Below are positions 34,355 to 42,610 of a stretch of DNA of 64,000 bases, one piece after another; the first letter of the stretch is position 1; every line of letters starts with the position of its first letter. Origin of the DNA: Mumia flava (GTDB taxonomy: Bacteria > Actinomycetota > Actinomycetes > Propionibacteriales > Nocardioidaceae); NCBI RefSeq assembly GCF_002797495.1, contig NZ_PGEZ01000002.1:1104939-1168938 (forward strand). The letters are read 5' to 3'. The translations under genes were made by a program, and so were the position numbers. The notes below the pieces were generated by a model. The model saw only the letters and a program-made list of their open reading frames with translations. It was not told the origin of the DNA and did no database searches.

Positions 34355-34450
34355 CCGCTCACAGGCACGAGCCCGTCGACGGCTCGAAGCCTGACCTATT
34401 CCTGCCAGATCGTCCCGAATGTCTTGCCTTCCGTGTGACGCAGCGCACAG

Positions 34451-34470
34451 GGTATGAATCGATTCATACC
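34451..34470 (+). promoter_or_regulatory. Perfect 20-bp palindrome, LacI-type operator
   Basis: GGTATGAATCGATTCATACC lies 21 bp before the rhamnosidase start. The TGAAnCGnTTCA core is of LacI-family style but differs from the TTGAAGCGCTTCAA sites at 13.6 kb. A different LacI regulator, not encoded next to this gene, is implied. Confidence 0.75.
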
Positions 34471-34491
34471 ATCGACCCCACGGAGGATCCC

Positions 34492-37400
34492 GTGCTCGAT
34501 CGATCTCGCTCCAGCAGACGTACGCCGCGGTGGCTGGTCGGCGCCGCACTCGCCACCTGCCTCGTGGCCGGTGCCGTCGCCGCACCCGCGTCGGCCGCAC
34601 CGGACCAGCACCGCGGCCACGGCAGCGGCAAGGGCGCCAGCGGCCACGGCAGCGGCAAGGGCGGCCACCACCAGAAGCCGAAGGCCTCCTCCTTCGTCGA
34701 GGACTTCGCCGAGGCCGACGCCGACCACGGCGCGATGGTCCGCTGGTGGTGGCCCTCGGCCGTCGACGCCGACGTCGCCGTGGAGCAGCTGCGCGAGGTC
34801 GCCGACGCCGGCTACAAGGGCGTCGAGATCGCGTTCGTCATGGACGGCACCGACTACGCCGTCGATCCCGACGAGCACGAGTACGGCGACCCGAGCTGGC
34901 AGGCCGCAGTGAAGGCCGTTCTCGACGAGGCCGACGACCTCGGCGTCCAGGTGGACCTGACGCTCGGCGGGCGCTGGCCCGCTGCCGTCCCGGGACTCGA
35001 CGTCGACGGCGATGCCGCGAGCCAGGAGCTGGTCGCCGGCAGCACGGTCGTCGCCGCCGGCGATACATACGGCGGCGCCGTGCCCCAGCCGACGCCGCGG
35101 ACGTACGAGGACCGCACGTCGGACGACGGCGTGATCACGTCGACGACGAAGACCGCCACCCCGCACTACGTGACCGCGACCGCGGCCCGCTGCGTCACGG
35201 ACTGCTCCGAGGACCGGCCCCGCATCGACCTCGAGTCCGTGACCGACATCAGCGACGCCGTCGACGGCGACACGATCGACTGGACCGCGCCCGGCGACGG
35301 CACCTGGCTGGTCACCGGCTACTGGCGCCGCGGCACCGCGCAGCGCAACGACGCACCCTTCGGCTCGACGGTCTCCCTCTTGTCCGATCCCGAGTCCCGG
35401 GTCGTCGACCACTTCGGCCGTGAGGGCACCGACGCGTTCCTCGCCTTCTTCGACACCCTGCTCGACCGCGAGACGCGGAAGCTGCTGCGGCGTGCCGGCG
35501 GTTCGATCTTCGAGGACTCGCTCGAGCTGAAGCACGCGCAGCCCTGGACGCCGTCGTTCATCGCGGCGTTCGAGGACACGAACGGCTACTCCGTCCTCCC
35601 GTACCTCCCCGCGCTCGCGCACGTCGCCCCGGCGAGCCCGTTCGCGCCGGCGTCCCCGATGTACACCTTCGGCGACGGCCAGGACGAGACCGCCCAGCGC
35701 GTCCTGCACGACGTCGACGAGACCCTGAACGACCTGTGGACGGACAACCACGTACGCCCGATCAAGCGTTGGGCGCACCGTCTCGGTCTGACGTTCCGCG
35801 CCCAGGCGTACGGCGAGCCGCTCGACCTCGGCTCGGCCGCGAACGCGCTCGACATCAGCGAGTGCGAGACGCTCGGCTGCTCCGAGGACCAGTTCCGCAC
35901 GGTCGCGACCAGCGTGGCGCTCGCGAGCAAGGATCTGGTGAGCAGCGAGATGCTGCCCGGCGGGTTCGGGAATCTCTACGGCCTCACCCAGGCGCAGATC
36001 ACCGCCGGCGTGAACCGCGAGTACGCCCTCGGCGGCAACCAGATGGTCTTCCACGGCCTCCCGTACCCGACGGTGCCGCCGAGCGCCGACGGGACGATCA
36101 CGGACGACGCGTCGTTCTGGCCGGGATTCCACGCCTTCAGCTCGAACATCGGTGAGGCCTTCGGTCCGCGCCAGCCCTCGTGGGGCATGCAGTCCGACGT
36201 CGCCGACTACTACGCACGGACCCAGCAGACGCTGCAGACCGGCAACGCGCGCTACGACGTCGCCGTGCTCAACGCCGTGCTCGGCGCCGAGGAGTCCGCG
36301 ACCGACGGGGCGTTCCTGGACGAGGCCGGCTACACCTTCGGGTACGTGACGCCGGGCTCGCTCGCCGGCCAGAAGGTCAAGCGTGGCGTGCTGGCACCGA
36401 ACGGCCCGGGCTTCCAGGCGCTGGTCATCGGCAGTGAACCGATCACGCTCGCGACGGCGGAGCAGATCCTGACCGCCGTACGGCGCGGGCTGCCCCTGGT
36501 CGTGATCGGCGACGGGCCCGAGCACGCCGCCGGGTACGCCGCGGACTCCGACGCGGCCGCCGCGCTGGATCTGAAGCTCGAGCGGACGTTCGATCGGATC
36601 GTCGACGCACCGTCGACCCAGGTCGTCGCCGACGAGTCGGCGGCACTCGACGCACTGGCCGCCACGGGGGTCGCCGCCGAGGCCCAGGCGTCGGACACGG
36701 GCGTGAAGGTCGTGCACCGCGAGGACGACGACCGCGACCTGTACGTGCTGGTGAACCGGACCGACGACGCGCAGACCGTCGACGTCACCCTGAGCGGAAG
36801 CCGCCGAGCCGTCCCGTACGCCCTCGATCCGTGGACCGGCGACGTGTCCCCGGTGGGCGTCTACACCACCGACCGCGACCAGATCACGATCACCGGTGTC
36901 GAGATCCCGGCGGGGAGCACCGCGCTGTACGCGATGGCGTCGACCCGCTTCGCCGGGGAGAAGGTCGGCAGCGAGCACGTCACGGCGACCACGGCCGCGG
37001 ACGCGACGTGGACCGCCGGGGTGGGGCGCGGCAAGCGCTCCGCCGGCACTCTGACGGTCCGCGCGAGCGAGAACGGCACGGCCACCTCGCAGCTCAGCAA
37101 CGGCACGACCGTCCGTACGCAGGTCCGTGGGGTCGCCGACGAGCAGCAGCTCGGTGACTGGGACCTCGTGCTCGACGAGTGGCTGCCCGGAGACGCCGAC
37201 GACGCCTCGGACGTCACACGTCACGTCGAGCACACGATCGACGGCGTCGCGCTGACGTCGTGGACCGAGATCGACGGGATCGAGGACGCGGTCGGGATCG
37301 GCACGTACACCACCGAGGTGCAGGCCGACCGTGACCTCGCGCGGTCCGGCGCGGTGCTGGACCTGGGCGCGGTCTCCGGTTCGTACCGCGTCCGCGTCAA

Positions 37401-37626
37401 CGGCAAGGCGGTCGCGGTCGCCGACCAGCTCGGCACCGAGGTCGACCTCGGCGACGCACTGCGACCGGGACGCAACGTGATCGAGGTCGAGGTCGCGAGC
37501 ACGATGCTGAACCGTCTGCGGATCACCCGCCCGGCCGAGTTCGGCGGCCGGACGCCGACCACGAACGGGCTGCTCGGCCCGATCGCCCTCCAGCCGTACG
37601 TGGAGGTGAGCCAGCAGGTGCGCTGA
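34492..37626 (+). CDS. Secreted GH106-like alpha-L-rhamnosidase
   Basis: The protein of 1044 residues starts at a GTG with GGAGG five bases upstream. It has a signal peptide (RSRSSRRTPRWLVG then a hydrophobic core and cleavage after APASA at residue 35), followed by a His/Gly/Ser/Lys-rich linker to about residue 65. The catalytic region opens with DHGAMVRWWWPSAVDADVAV and contains PSWQAAVKAVLDEADDLGVQ and LGGRWPAAVPGLD. It later has EDSLELKHAQPWTPSF and ALGGNQMVFHGLPYP, the pattern of large GH106 rhamnosidases. C-terminal beta domains end with GSYRVRVNGKAVA. It would release rhamnose from plant glycosides outside the cell. Family assignment is from pattern recognition only. Confidence 0.8.
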   Translation: MLDRSRSSRRTPRWLVGAALATCLVAGAVAAPASAAPDQHRGHGSGKGASGHGSGKGGHHQKPKASSFVEDFAEADADHGAMVRWWWPSAVDADVAVEQLREVADAGYKGVEIAFVMDGTDYAVDPDEHEYGDPSWQAAVKAVLDEADDLGVQVDLTLGGRWPAAVPGLDVDGDAASQELVAGSTVVAAGDTYGGAVPQPTPRTYEDRTSDDGVITSTTKTATPHYVTATAARCVTDCSEDRPRIDLESVTDISDAVDGDTIDWTAPGDGTWLVTGYWRRGTAQRNDAPFGSTVSLLSDPESRVVDHFGREGTDAFLAFFDTLLDRETRKLLRRAGGSIFEDSLELKHAQPWTPSFIAAFEDTNGYSVLPYLPALAHVAPASPFAPASPMYTFGDGQDETAQRVLHDVDETLNDLWTDNHVRPIKRWAHRLGLTFRAQAYGEPLDLGSAANALDISECETLGCSEDQFRTVATSVALASKDLVSSEMLPGGFGNLYGLTQAQITAGVNREYALGGNQMVFHGLPYPTVPPSADGTITDDASFWPGFHAFSSNIGEAFGPRQPSWGMQSDVADYYARTQQTLQTGNARYDVAVLNAVLGAEESATDGAFLDEAGYTFGYVTPGSLAGQKVKRGVLAPNGPGFQALVIGSEPITLATAEQILTAVRRGLPLVVIGDGPEHAAGYAADSDAAAALDLKLERTFDRIVDAPSTQVVADESAALDALAATGVAAEAQASDTGVKVVHREDDDRDLYVLVNRTDDAQTVDVTLSGSRRAVPYALDPWTGDVSPVGVYTTDRDQITITGVEIPAGSTALYAMASTRFAGEKVGSEHVTATTAADATWTAGVGRGKRSAGTLTVRASENGTATSQLSNGTTVRTQVRGVADEQQLGDWDLVLDEWLPGDADDASDVTRHVEHTIDGVALTSWTEIDGIEDAVGIGTYTTEVQADRDLARSGAVLDLGAVSGSYRVRVNGKAVAVADQLGTEVDLGDALRPGRNVIEVEVASTMLNRLRITRPAEFGGRTPTTNGLLGPIALQPYVEVSQQVR

Positions 37627-37632
37627 CACGTC

Positions 37633-37694
37633 GCGATCGCACCAGTGCGGTGGATCCAGGGCAGCATGTGCCCGGGATCCGCCGCACTGTCGCG
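37633..37694. terminator. Terminator hairpin after the secreted rhamnosidase gene
   Basis: cagtgcggtggatcc pairs with ggatccgccgcactg (one mismatch), and the outer cgcgatcgc/gtcgcg bases extend the stem. It begins 7 bp after the stop codon. Confidence 0.7.
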
Positions 37695-37718
37695 TGTTGT
37701 CCCGCTCGCTCCGCCCGC

Positions 37719-37983
37719 TCAGGTCAGCACGTTGACCGGCGACCCGGCGACCCAGGCGGCGACGTCCTCGACGACCCCGGTGAAGTACGTGCGGTAGTTC
37801 CCCGCGGTCACGTACCCGAGGTGCGGCGTGCCGAGCACGTTCGGCAGGTGGCGCAGCCGGAGGTGCGGCAGGCGTGCGATCAGGACGCGGGTGAGCGGGT
37901 CCGCTCGCGCATCACGACGAGGATCTCGGCATCGCCGATCGCGTCGACGAGCGCATCACCGCTCAGGTGCGCACGCAACGACG
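37719..37983 (-). pseudogene. Remnant of a D-2-hydroxyacid dehydrogenase gene
   Basis: Read on the minus strand, the end of the fragment encodes RHLPNVLGTPHLGYVTAGNY and closes with VAAWVAGSPVNVLT, the C-terminus of D-2-hydroxyacid (phosphoglycerate-type) dehydrogenases. Just before it, DALVDAIGDAEILVVMRERT followed by LTRVLIARLPHLRL matches the N-terminal half. The NAD-binding domain that should lie between LPHLRL and RHLPNV, about 450 bp, is missing. A one-base deletion after the MRERT codons breaks the frame, and the true N-terminus is absent. The fragment is bounded by two hairpins. It is clearly a decayed gene and not a working enzyme. Confidence 0.8.
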
Positions 37984-38040
37984 TGCATCAGTGTCGAAGA
38001 TCGATGTCAGCAGACGTCATCGTTCTTCGACACTGATGCA
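37984..38040. terminator. Perfect 17-bp stem hairpin
   Basis: tgcatcagtgtcgaaga (37984-38000) is exactly complementary to 38024-38040. The 23-nt loop has a further small cgatg/catcg stem. It lies 30 bp after the carboxyltransferase stop on the minus strand. Confidence 0.75.
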
Positions 38041-38070
38041 ACCACCAGCCAGATCGCGCAGACGCCGCCG

Positions 38071-39555
38071 CTATCCCTGCGCCGCGAGCTGCGCGACCAC
38101 GGCGGCTGCGATCGCACGGCAGTACGCTGCGGGGTCCTCGTGCGCGGCCGGCTGCTCCGGCACGACTGCGTCCACGATCCCGGTCGCCGCGAGATCGACA
38201 GCGCGGATCTGGTGGCGCCGCGCCATCTCGGCGGCGCGGTCGGTGGTCCGGTACAGGATCGCGCTCGCACCCTCCGGCGGCAGCGGCGACAGCCACGCGT
38301 ACTCCCCCGCAACCACGCGCCCCGCCGGCAGCAGCGCCAGCGCCCCGCCGCCGCACCCCTCGCCCAGCAGCACCGACACGCTCGGCACGGACAGCGCGAC
38401 CATCCGCGCGAGGCACGCCGCGATCTCTCCGGCGAGACCGCCCTCCTCCGACGCGACCGACAGGTCCGCACCGGCGGTGTCGATCACGCAGACCAACGGG
38501 AGGCGGAGCTCCTCGGCGAGCTCCATCGCGCGTCCCGCCCGACGAAGCGCGGCCGGGTCGAGCGGCCGCCCGAGCGCCTCGGCCTTGCGGTCCTGCCCCA
38601 CGAGCACGCAGGACGTACCGCCCAGGTCGACCAACGCGGTCAGCACCGCCGACTCCGGACCACCCGCGGGTGTCCCGTCGAGCGGGACCACGTCCGCTGC
38701 CGCGTACCGCAGCAGCTCCCGCACCCCCGGCCGATCCGCCCGGCGGGTGGTCTCGATCGCCGCCCACGCATCCGGGCCGTGGGATGCAGCACCAACCGAC
38801 GCACGCCGTACGGCGGGTGTTGTCGGCGCATCCGGCTCTGGCAGTACGGCGGATTCCCCCTGCGCATCGACAGACGCCGGCCGCGACGACAGCACCGCGA
38901 GCGCGCGGGCGGCGACGTCCGCGAGGTCCTGCGGCTCCACGACGGCGTCGACGACGCCGTGGGCGGCAAGGTTCTCGGCGAGCTGGACCCCGGTCGGGAA
39001 CGGGACACCCCGCAGCATCCGGTACACACCCGGCCCGAGGAACCCGATCAGCGCCCCCGGCTCCGCGACCGTCAGATGCCCGAGCGACCCCCACGAGGCC
39101 AGCACGCCGCCGGTGGTGGGGTGGCGCTGGTAGACGAGGTACGGGAGGCCGGCCGCCTTGTGGGCGACCACGGCGCGGGTGATGTCGGCCATCCGTACGA
39201 ATGCGGGCGTCCCCTCCTGCATCCGCGTGCCGCCGGACGCGGTGGCGGCGACGAGCGGCAGGCGTTCGGCGGTGGCGCGCTGCACAGCCGCGATGATCCG
39301 GTCGGCGGTCGCCGCCCCGATCGACCCGCCCAGGAACCGGAACTCGCTCACGACCAGCGCCACCGCATGCCCCCCGAGCGAGGCACGGCCGGTGATCACG
39401 GACTCGTCGGTCCCGGCCTTCGCACGGGCGGTACGGAGGGCCTCGGCGTACGCGTCGTCGACGTCGACGTCGACGATCGGCACGTCCCACGACTCCCAGG
39501 AGCCGGGGTCGACCGTGGCCGCGACGAGCTCGTGCGCCCCGAGCCGCACAGTCAC
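38071..39555 (-). CDS. Fused acetyl-CoA carboxylase carboxyltransferase (beta-alpha, AccDA type)
   Basis: This 494-residue protein carries two carboxyltransferase halves in one chain. The N-terminal half resembles AccD (GGSIGAATADRIIAAVQRAT, LVAATASGGTRMQEG, YLVYQRHPTTGGVLASWGSL) without the zinc finger of the bacterial beta subunit. The C-terminal half resembles AccA (LVCVIDTAGADLSVASEEGG, SVLLGEGCGGGALALLPAGR, PPEGASAILYR). A proline/alanine-rich linker of about 40 residues joins them. It should accept carboxyl groups from a carboxybiotin protein; the alpha subunit at 2.5 kb is one candidate. The start is GTG at 39555. Proteins of this type are usually malonyl-CoA-forming, but here the neighbours suggest a catabolic setting. 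Confidence 0.87.
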   Translation of the reverse strand: MTVRLGAHELVAATVDPGSWESWDVPIVDVDVDDAYAEALRTARAKAGTDESVITGRASLGGHAVALVVSEFRFLGGSIGAATADRIIAAVQRATAERLPLVAATASGGTRMQEGTPAFVRMADITRAVVAHKAAGLPYLVYQRHPTTGGVLASWGSLGHLTVAEPGALIGFLGPGVYRMLRGVPFPTGVQLAENLAAHGVVDAVVEPQDLADVAARALAVLSSRPASVDAQGESAVLPEPDAPTTPAVRRASVGAASHGPDAWAAIETTRRADRPGVRELLRYAAADVVPLDGTPAGGPESAVLTALVDLGGTSCVLVGQDRKAEALGRPLDPAALRRAGRAMELAEELRLPLVCVIDTAGADLSVASEEGGLAGEIAACLARMVALSVPSVSVLLGEGCGGGALALLPAGRVVAGEYAWLSPLPPEGASAILYRTTDRAAEMARRHQIRAVDLAATGIVDAVVPEQPAAHEDPAAYCRAIAAAVVAQLAAQG

Positions 39556-39561
39556 GGCTGC

Positions 39562-39680
39562 TCCCCGCTGGTCGGGTCTCGATCGAGGGCTCGTTCCTCG
39601 CCCTCGCCTCGACCAACGGGATCGCGACCCTCCCCGCTGGTCGAGGCGCGAGCGGAGCGAGCGATCGAGACCCCCACCAC
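39562..39680. repeat. Inverted pair of GGTCGAG-family dispersed repeats
   Basis: ggtctcgatcgagggctcgt (39568 onward) and, in opposite orientation, ggtcgaggcgcgagcggagc (39640 onward) fill the gap between the fused carboxyltransferase and FAH genes. The second copy matches the repeat that is translated inside the carboxylase epsilon gene. Confidence 0.8.
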
Positions 39681-39682
39681 GC

Positions 39683-40549
39683 TCACGCCCCCACCCCCGC
39701 GTGCCGCACGTCGTTGGCGACCACGGGTGTCGTCAGGATCCCGAGCCGTTCGACCTCCACCTCCACAGTGTCTCCCGGCTGGAGCAGCCACGGAGGATTC
39801 CGCGAGTAGCCGACTCCCGACGGGGTCCCGGTCGCGAGCAGGTCCCCCGGCCGCAGGGTCAGCGTCTGCGAGATCAGTGCGAGCGTGTCGCCGACGGTGT
39901 AGACCATCTCGTCGGTGCTCCCCGACTGCACGACTTCGCCGTTGACGCGTGTCTCGACCTTGAGCCCGTCACGCAGGTCGCCGACCTCCGCAGCCGGGAC
40001 CATCGGGCCGAGCGGTCCGGACTTGTCGCCGTTCTTGCCGAGGATCCACTGCGACGTGAGCTTCTGCGCGACGCGCGACGTGAGGTCGTTGAACGTCGAG
40101 TAGCCGACCACGCCCGCGAGCGCCTCGTTCGGTGTCACGTCCACCAGCGTCTCGCCGACCCACGCGGCGACCTCGCCCTCCCAGTCGAGCCCGGGCTCGT
40201 TCGCGGGGACCGGGACGCCGACTCCGCCGACCGACAGCGACGCGGGCCACCGCGCGAACAGCGTCGGATGCTCGGGCACGCCCGCGTCTGCGTACGAACC
40301 CTCGGCGACGTGCTTCAGGTAGTTCAGGCCGATGCAGATCACGCGGGCCCCGGGCAGGACCGGTGGGACCAGCTCCACCGTGCGTGCGTCGACCGGCGGT
40401 GCGGCCGGCTCGGTCGCGAGCCACCCGCGTGGATCCGCCCAGAACTCCTCCACCCCGCACAGCCGAGCCACGCTCCGACCGTCGGCGCTCTGCACGCCGA
40501 CCGCGGTCGACCCATCGGACTCGCGGATCCCCACGATGCCGCCGTTCAT
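39683..40549 (-). CDS. Fumarylacetoacetate hydrolase-family protein
   Basis: The 288-residue FAH-superfamily protein has VICIGLNYLKHVAEG, the metal ligands in LDWEGEVAAWVGE and GVVGYSTFNDLTSR, and the late LLATGTPSGVGYSRNPPWLL signature. It matches the short acylpyruvase/2-oxo-hepta-ene-dioate hydratase/isomerase branch rather than the longer type at 24.3 kb. AGGAGG lies just before the ATG. It is the first gene of a two-gene unit with the fused carboxyltransferase and divergent from a GntR regulator, so it belongs to an acid-degradation pathway induced through that regulator. Substrate unknown. Confidence 0.9.
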   Translation of the reverse strand: MNGGIVGIRESDGSTAVGVQSADGRSVARLCGVEEFWADPRGWLATEPAAPPVDARTVELVPPVLPGARVICIGLNYLKHVAEGSYADAGVPEHPTLFARWPASLSVGGVGVPVPANEPGLDWEGEVAAWVGETLVDVTPNEALAGVVGYSTFNDLTSRVAQKLTSQWILGKNGDKSGPLGPMVPAAEVGDLRDGLKVETRVNGEVVQSGSTDEMVYTVGDTLALISQTLTLRPGDLLATGTPSGVGYSRNPPWLLQPGDTVEVEVERLGILTTPVVANDVRHAGVGA

Positions 40550-40565
40550 GACTGCCTCCTAAAAC

Positions 40566-40584
40566 ACCTATACCTTTTATAGGT
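40566..40584. promoter_or_regulatory. AT-rich GntR-type operator
   Basis: acctata-cctt-ttataggt is a nearly perfect palindrome in an unusually AT-rich 54-bp divergent gap. TACTCT at 40592-40597 fits a -10 box six bases before the GntR ATG, suggesting a leaderless message under autoregulation. Confidence 0.65.
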
Positions 40585-40603
40585 TTTACGCTACTCTCGC
40601 TCC

Positions 40604-41326
40604 ATGAGCAACCCCACGTCCGCGTACGGCACGCTCGACCTGCGGGACCGCGTCACCCAGGCGGGGGCGCAGTCGCGGGCCGAGCGCCTGGCCGCGCTGC
40701 TCGAGGAGCGGATGCGCGACGCGGACTGGCCCGCCGGGACGCCGCTCGGGACGCTGGAGTCGCTGCGCGAGGAGAGCGGGCTGTCACGCCCGACCGTGAG
40801 CGAGGCCGTCCGGCTGCTCCGCGACCGCGGCCTGGTGGTGATCAAGCCGGGGCGCGGCGGTGGGCTGTTCGTCGCGGAGGGCACGCCGGTCGTCCGGCTC
40901 CGGCACACGCTGCTGACCGTCGCCGAGGAGCCGTCGGCAGTCCTCGAGGCGATCGAGCTGCGCGACCACCTCGAGTCGCTGATCGACGTCGCCGCCGCCC
41001 GGCACCGCGACGCCGACGACGTCGCAGACCTGCGCCGGCTCGTCGACGCGATGGGCGCGGCCACCGACTGGCCGTCGTTCATGACGGCGAACTGGTCTAT
41101 CCACCGCCGCATCGCCGAGATCTGCCCGAACGCGATGGCTCGCGCCGTCTACGTCGGCACGCTCGGACACCTGTCGGACGCGTCGTCGCAGTACGCGGAC
41201 GGGGCCGACGCCGAGGCGTACCGCGCCCGACGCCACCAGGTCCACGCCGACCTCGTCGACGCGATCGCGTCCGGCGACGAGGACCGCGTCCTCGACGCCG
41301 TCGCCCACCACCACCGATCCGACTGA
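40604..41326 (+). CDS. GntR-family (FadR/FCD) transcriptional regulator
   Basis: The 240-residue protein has an N-terminal winged helix (LGTLESLREESGLSRPTVSE then AVRLLRDRGLVVIKPGRGGG at about residues 48-86) and an all-helical FCD effector domain with the metal-binding type IELRDHLESLIDVAAARH and WSIHRRIAE histidines. FCD regulators usually bind carboxylic acids and repress catabolic genes. It is divergent from the FAH/carboxyltransferase unit and 13 bp upstream of the DUF3500 gene. All four genes may therefore form one regulon around the palindrome at 40566. Confidence 0.91.
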   Translation: MSNPTSAYGTLDLRDRVTQAGAQSRAERLAALLEERMRDADWPAGTPLGTLESLREESGLSRPTVSEAVRLLRDRGLVVIKPGRGGGLFVAEGTPVVRLRHTLLTVAEEPSAVLEAIELRDHLESLIDVAAARHRDADDVADLRRLVDAMGAATDWPSFMTANWSIHRRIAEICPNAMARAVYVGTLGHLSDASSQYADGADAEAYRARRHQVHADLVDAIASGDEDRVLDAVAHHHRSD

Positions 41327-41339
41327 CTGGAGAACGACC

Positions 41340-42605
41340 GTGGATGCCAACCCGTCGGAGTTCCGCCGCTATCTCTTCGACCACGACCACCCGCGTCTCG
41401 CCGACGTGCGGGGGCTGGACGCGTACGCGTACCGGGAGGCCGCGCGCGACGACGACTTCACCGGCGGCTTGATCGAGGGCTGGACGCCGCTGTACAAGAA
41501 CGACTTCGTCGGCGTCACCTCCGACGGGACGCTGCGCGAGGGGCTGTACCCGCTGGAGCCCGCGCGGCCCGGCGAGGAGGCGCCGGTCGCGGCGATGGTC
41601 GACGCGGCGGAGCACCTGCTCGCGCTGCTCGACGAGGACGCACGCGCCGCGCTCACACACCCGGTCGACGCGGTCGAGTGGCAGACGTGGGCGAACCCGG
41701 AGTTCATGCAGTTCGACACCGGCCTGCGGCTGGAGTTCCAGCCGGCGGACGTACGCGCGGCCGCGCTCGCGCTGGTCGAGGCGTCGCTGAGCCCCGAGGG
41801 GTACGCGCTGGCGCACCGGATGATGCAGATCAACGGGTTCCTCGGCGAGGTGGTCGACCTGGAGTCGATCCTCAACGAGTTCAGCTACAACGTCGCGCTG
41901 TACGGGACACCCGACCTGCGGGCGCCGTGGGGGTGGCAGCTGTACGGGCACCACGCCGCGCTGAACTGCCTCGTCGTCGACGGCCGGATGTCGCTCAGCC
42001 CGGTCTTCCTCGGGGCGGAGCCCGACCAGATCGACGCGGGCCCGCTGGCCGGCGGCGGGCGCCCGTTCGTACGGCGGGTCGAGATCGCGACCGCGCTGAT
42101 GGCCGCGCTGACCGACGACCAGCGCGCGGAGGCGATCGCGTACGAGCAGATGGTCGATCCCGCGATGCCCGAGGGACGCGTGCACCCCGGCGACGAGCGC
42201 CATCTCGCGGGCGCGTTCCAGGACAACCGCGTGATCCCGTACGAGGGGGTGCGCGTCGCGGAGCTGCCCGACGAGGCTCAGCGGCTGGCGCTCGCGTTCG
42301 TGGAGGAGTTCGTGGCGCTGCTGCCGGAGGGCCCGCGGCGGGCTCGGATGCGCGAGATCGCTGCGCACCTCGACGAGACCTGGCTGACGTGGATCGGCGG
42401 GTGGAAGCCGGGCGACGTCTTCTACGTCCGGGTCCAGTCCCCCGTCGTCATCGTGGAGCTCGACCACCATTGCGGGGTGTTCCTGGACTACGACGAGCCG
42501 CAGCCGTTCCACATCCACACCGTGATGCGTACGCCGCACGGCAACGACTATGGCCGCGCGTGGGTGCGACAGTGGCAGGAGCAGGCCGCCGGCGCCGCCG
42601 GTTGA
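41340..42605 (+). CDS. DUF3500 family protein
   Basis: The 421-residue protein has the hallmarks of DUF3500: WGWQLYGHHAALNCLVVDGR, SPVFLGAEP, and near the C-terminus VELDHHCGVFLDYDE followed by FHIHTVMRTPHGNDYG. The conserved histidines suggest a metal or catalytic site, but I know of no established biochemical role for the family. There is no signal peptide or membrane segment. It starts at a GTG 13 bp after the GntR gene and is probably cotranscribed with it. Context with FAH and a carboxyltransferase points to organic-acid catabolism. Confidence 0.85.
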   Translation: MDANPSEFRRYLFDHDHPRLADVRGLDAYAYREAARDDDFTGGLIEGWTPLYKNDFVGVTSDGTLREGLYPLEPARPGEEAPVAAMVDAAEHLLALLDEDARAALTHPVDAVEWQTWANPEFMQFDTGLRLEFQPADVRAAALALVEASLSPEGYALAHRMMQINGFLGEVVDLESILNEFSYNVALYGTPDLRAPWGWQLYGHHAALNCLVVDGRMSLSPVFLGAEPDQIDAGPLAGGGRPFVRRVEIATALMAALTDDQRAEAIAYEQMVDPAMPEGRVHPGDERHLAGAFQDNRVIPYEGVRVAELPDEAQRLALAFVEEFVALLPEGPRRARMREIAAHLDETWLTWIGGWKPGDVFYVRVQSPVVIVELDHHCGVFLDYDEPQPFHIHTVMRTPHGNDYGRAWVRQWQEQAAGAAG

Positions 42606-42610
42606 GACGC

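Noticed and set aside
34435..34491. Earlier GTG start of the secreted rhamnosidase
   Set aside because: It would put the perfect palindrome and the GGAGG box inside the gene and add 19 polar residues before the signal peptide. GTG 34492 fits the signal peptide and ribosome-binding site.
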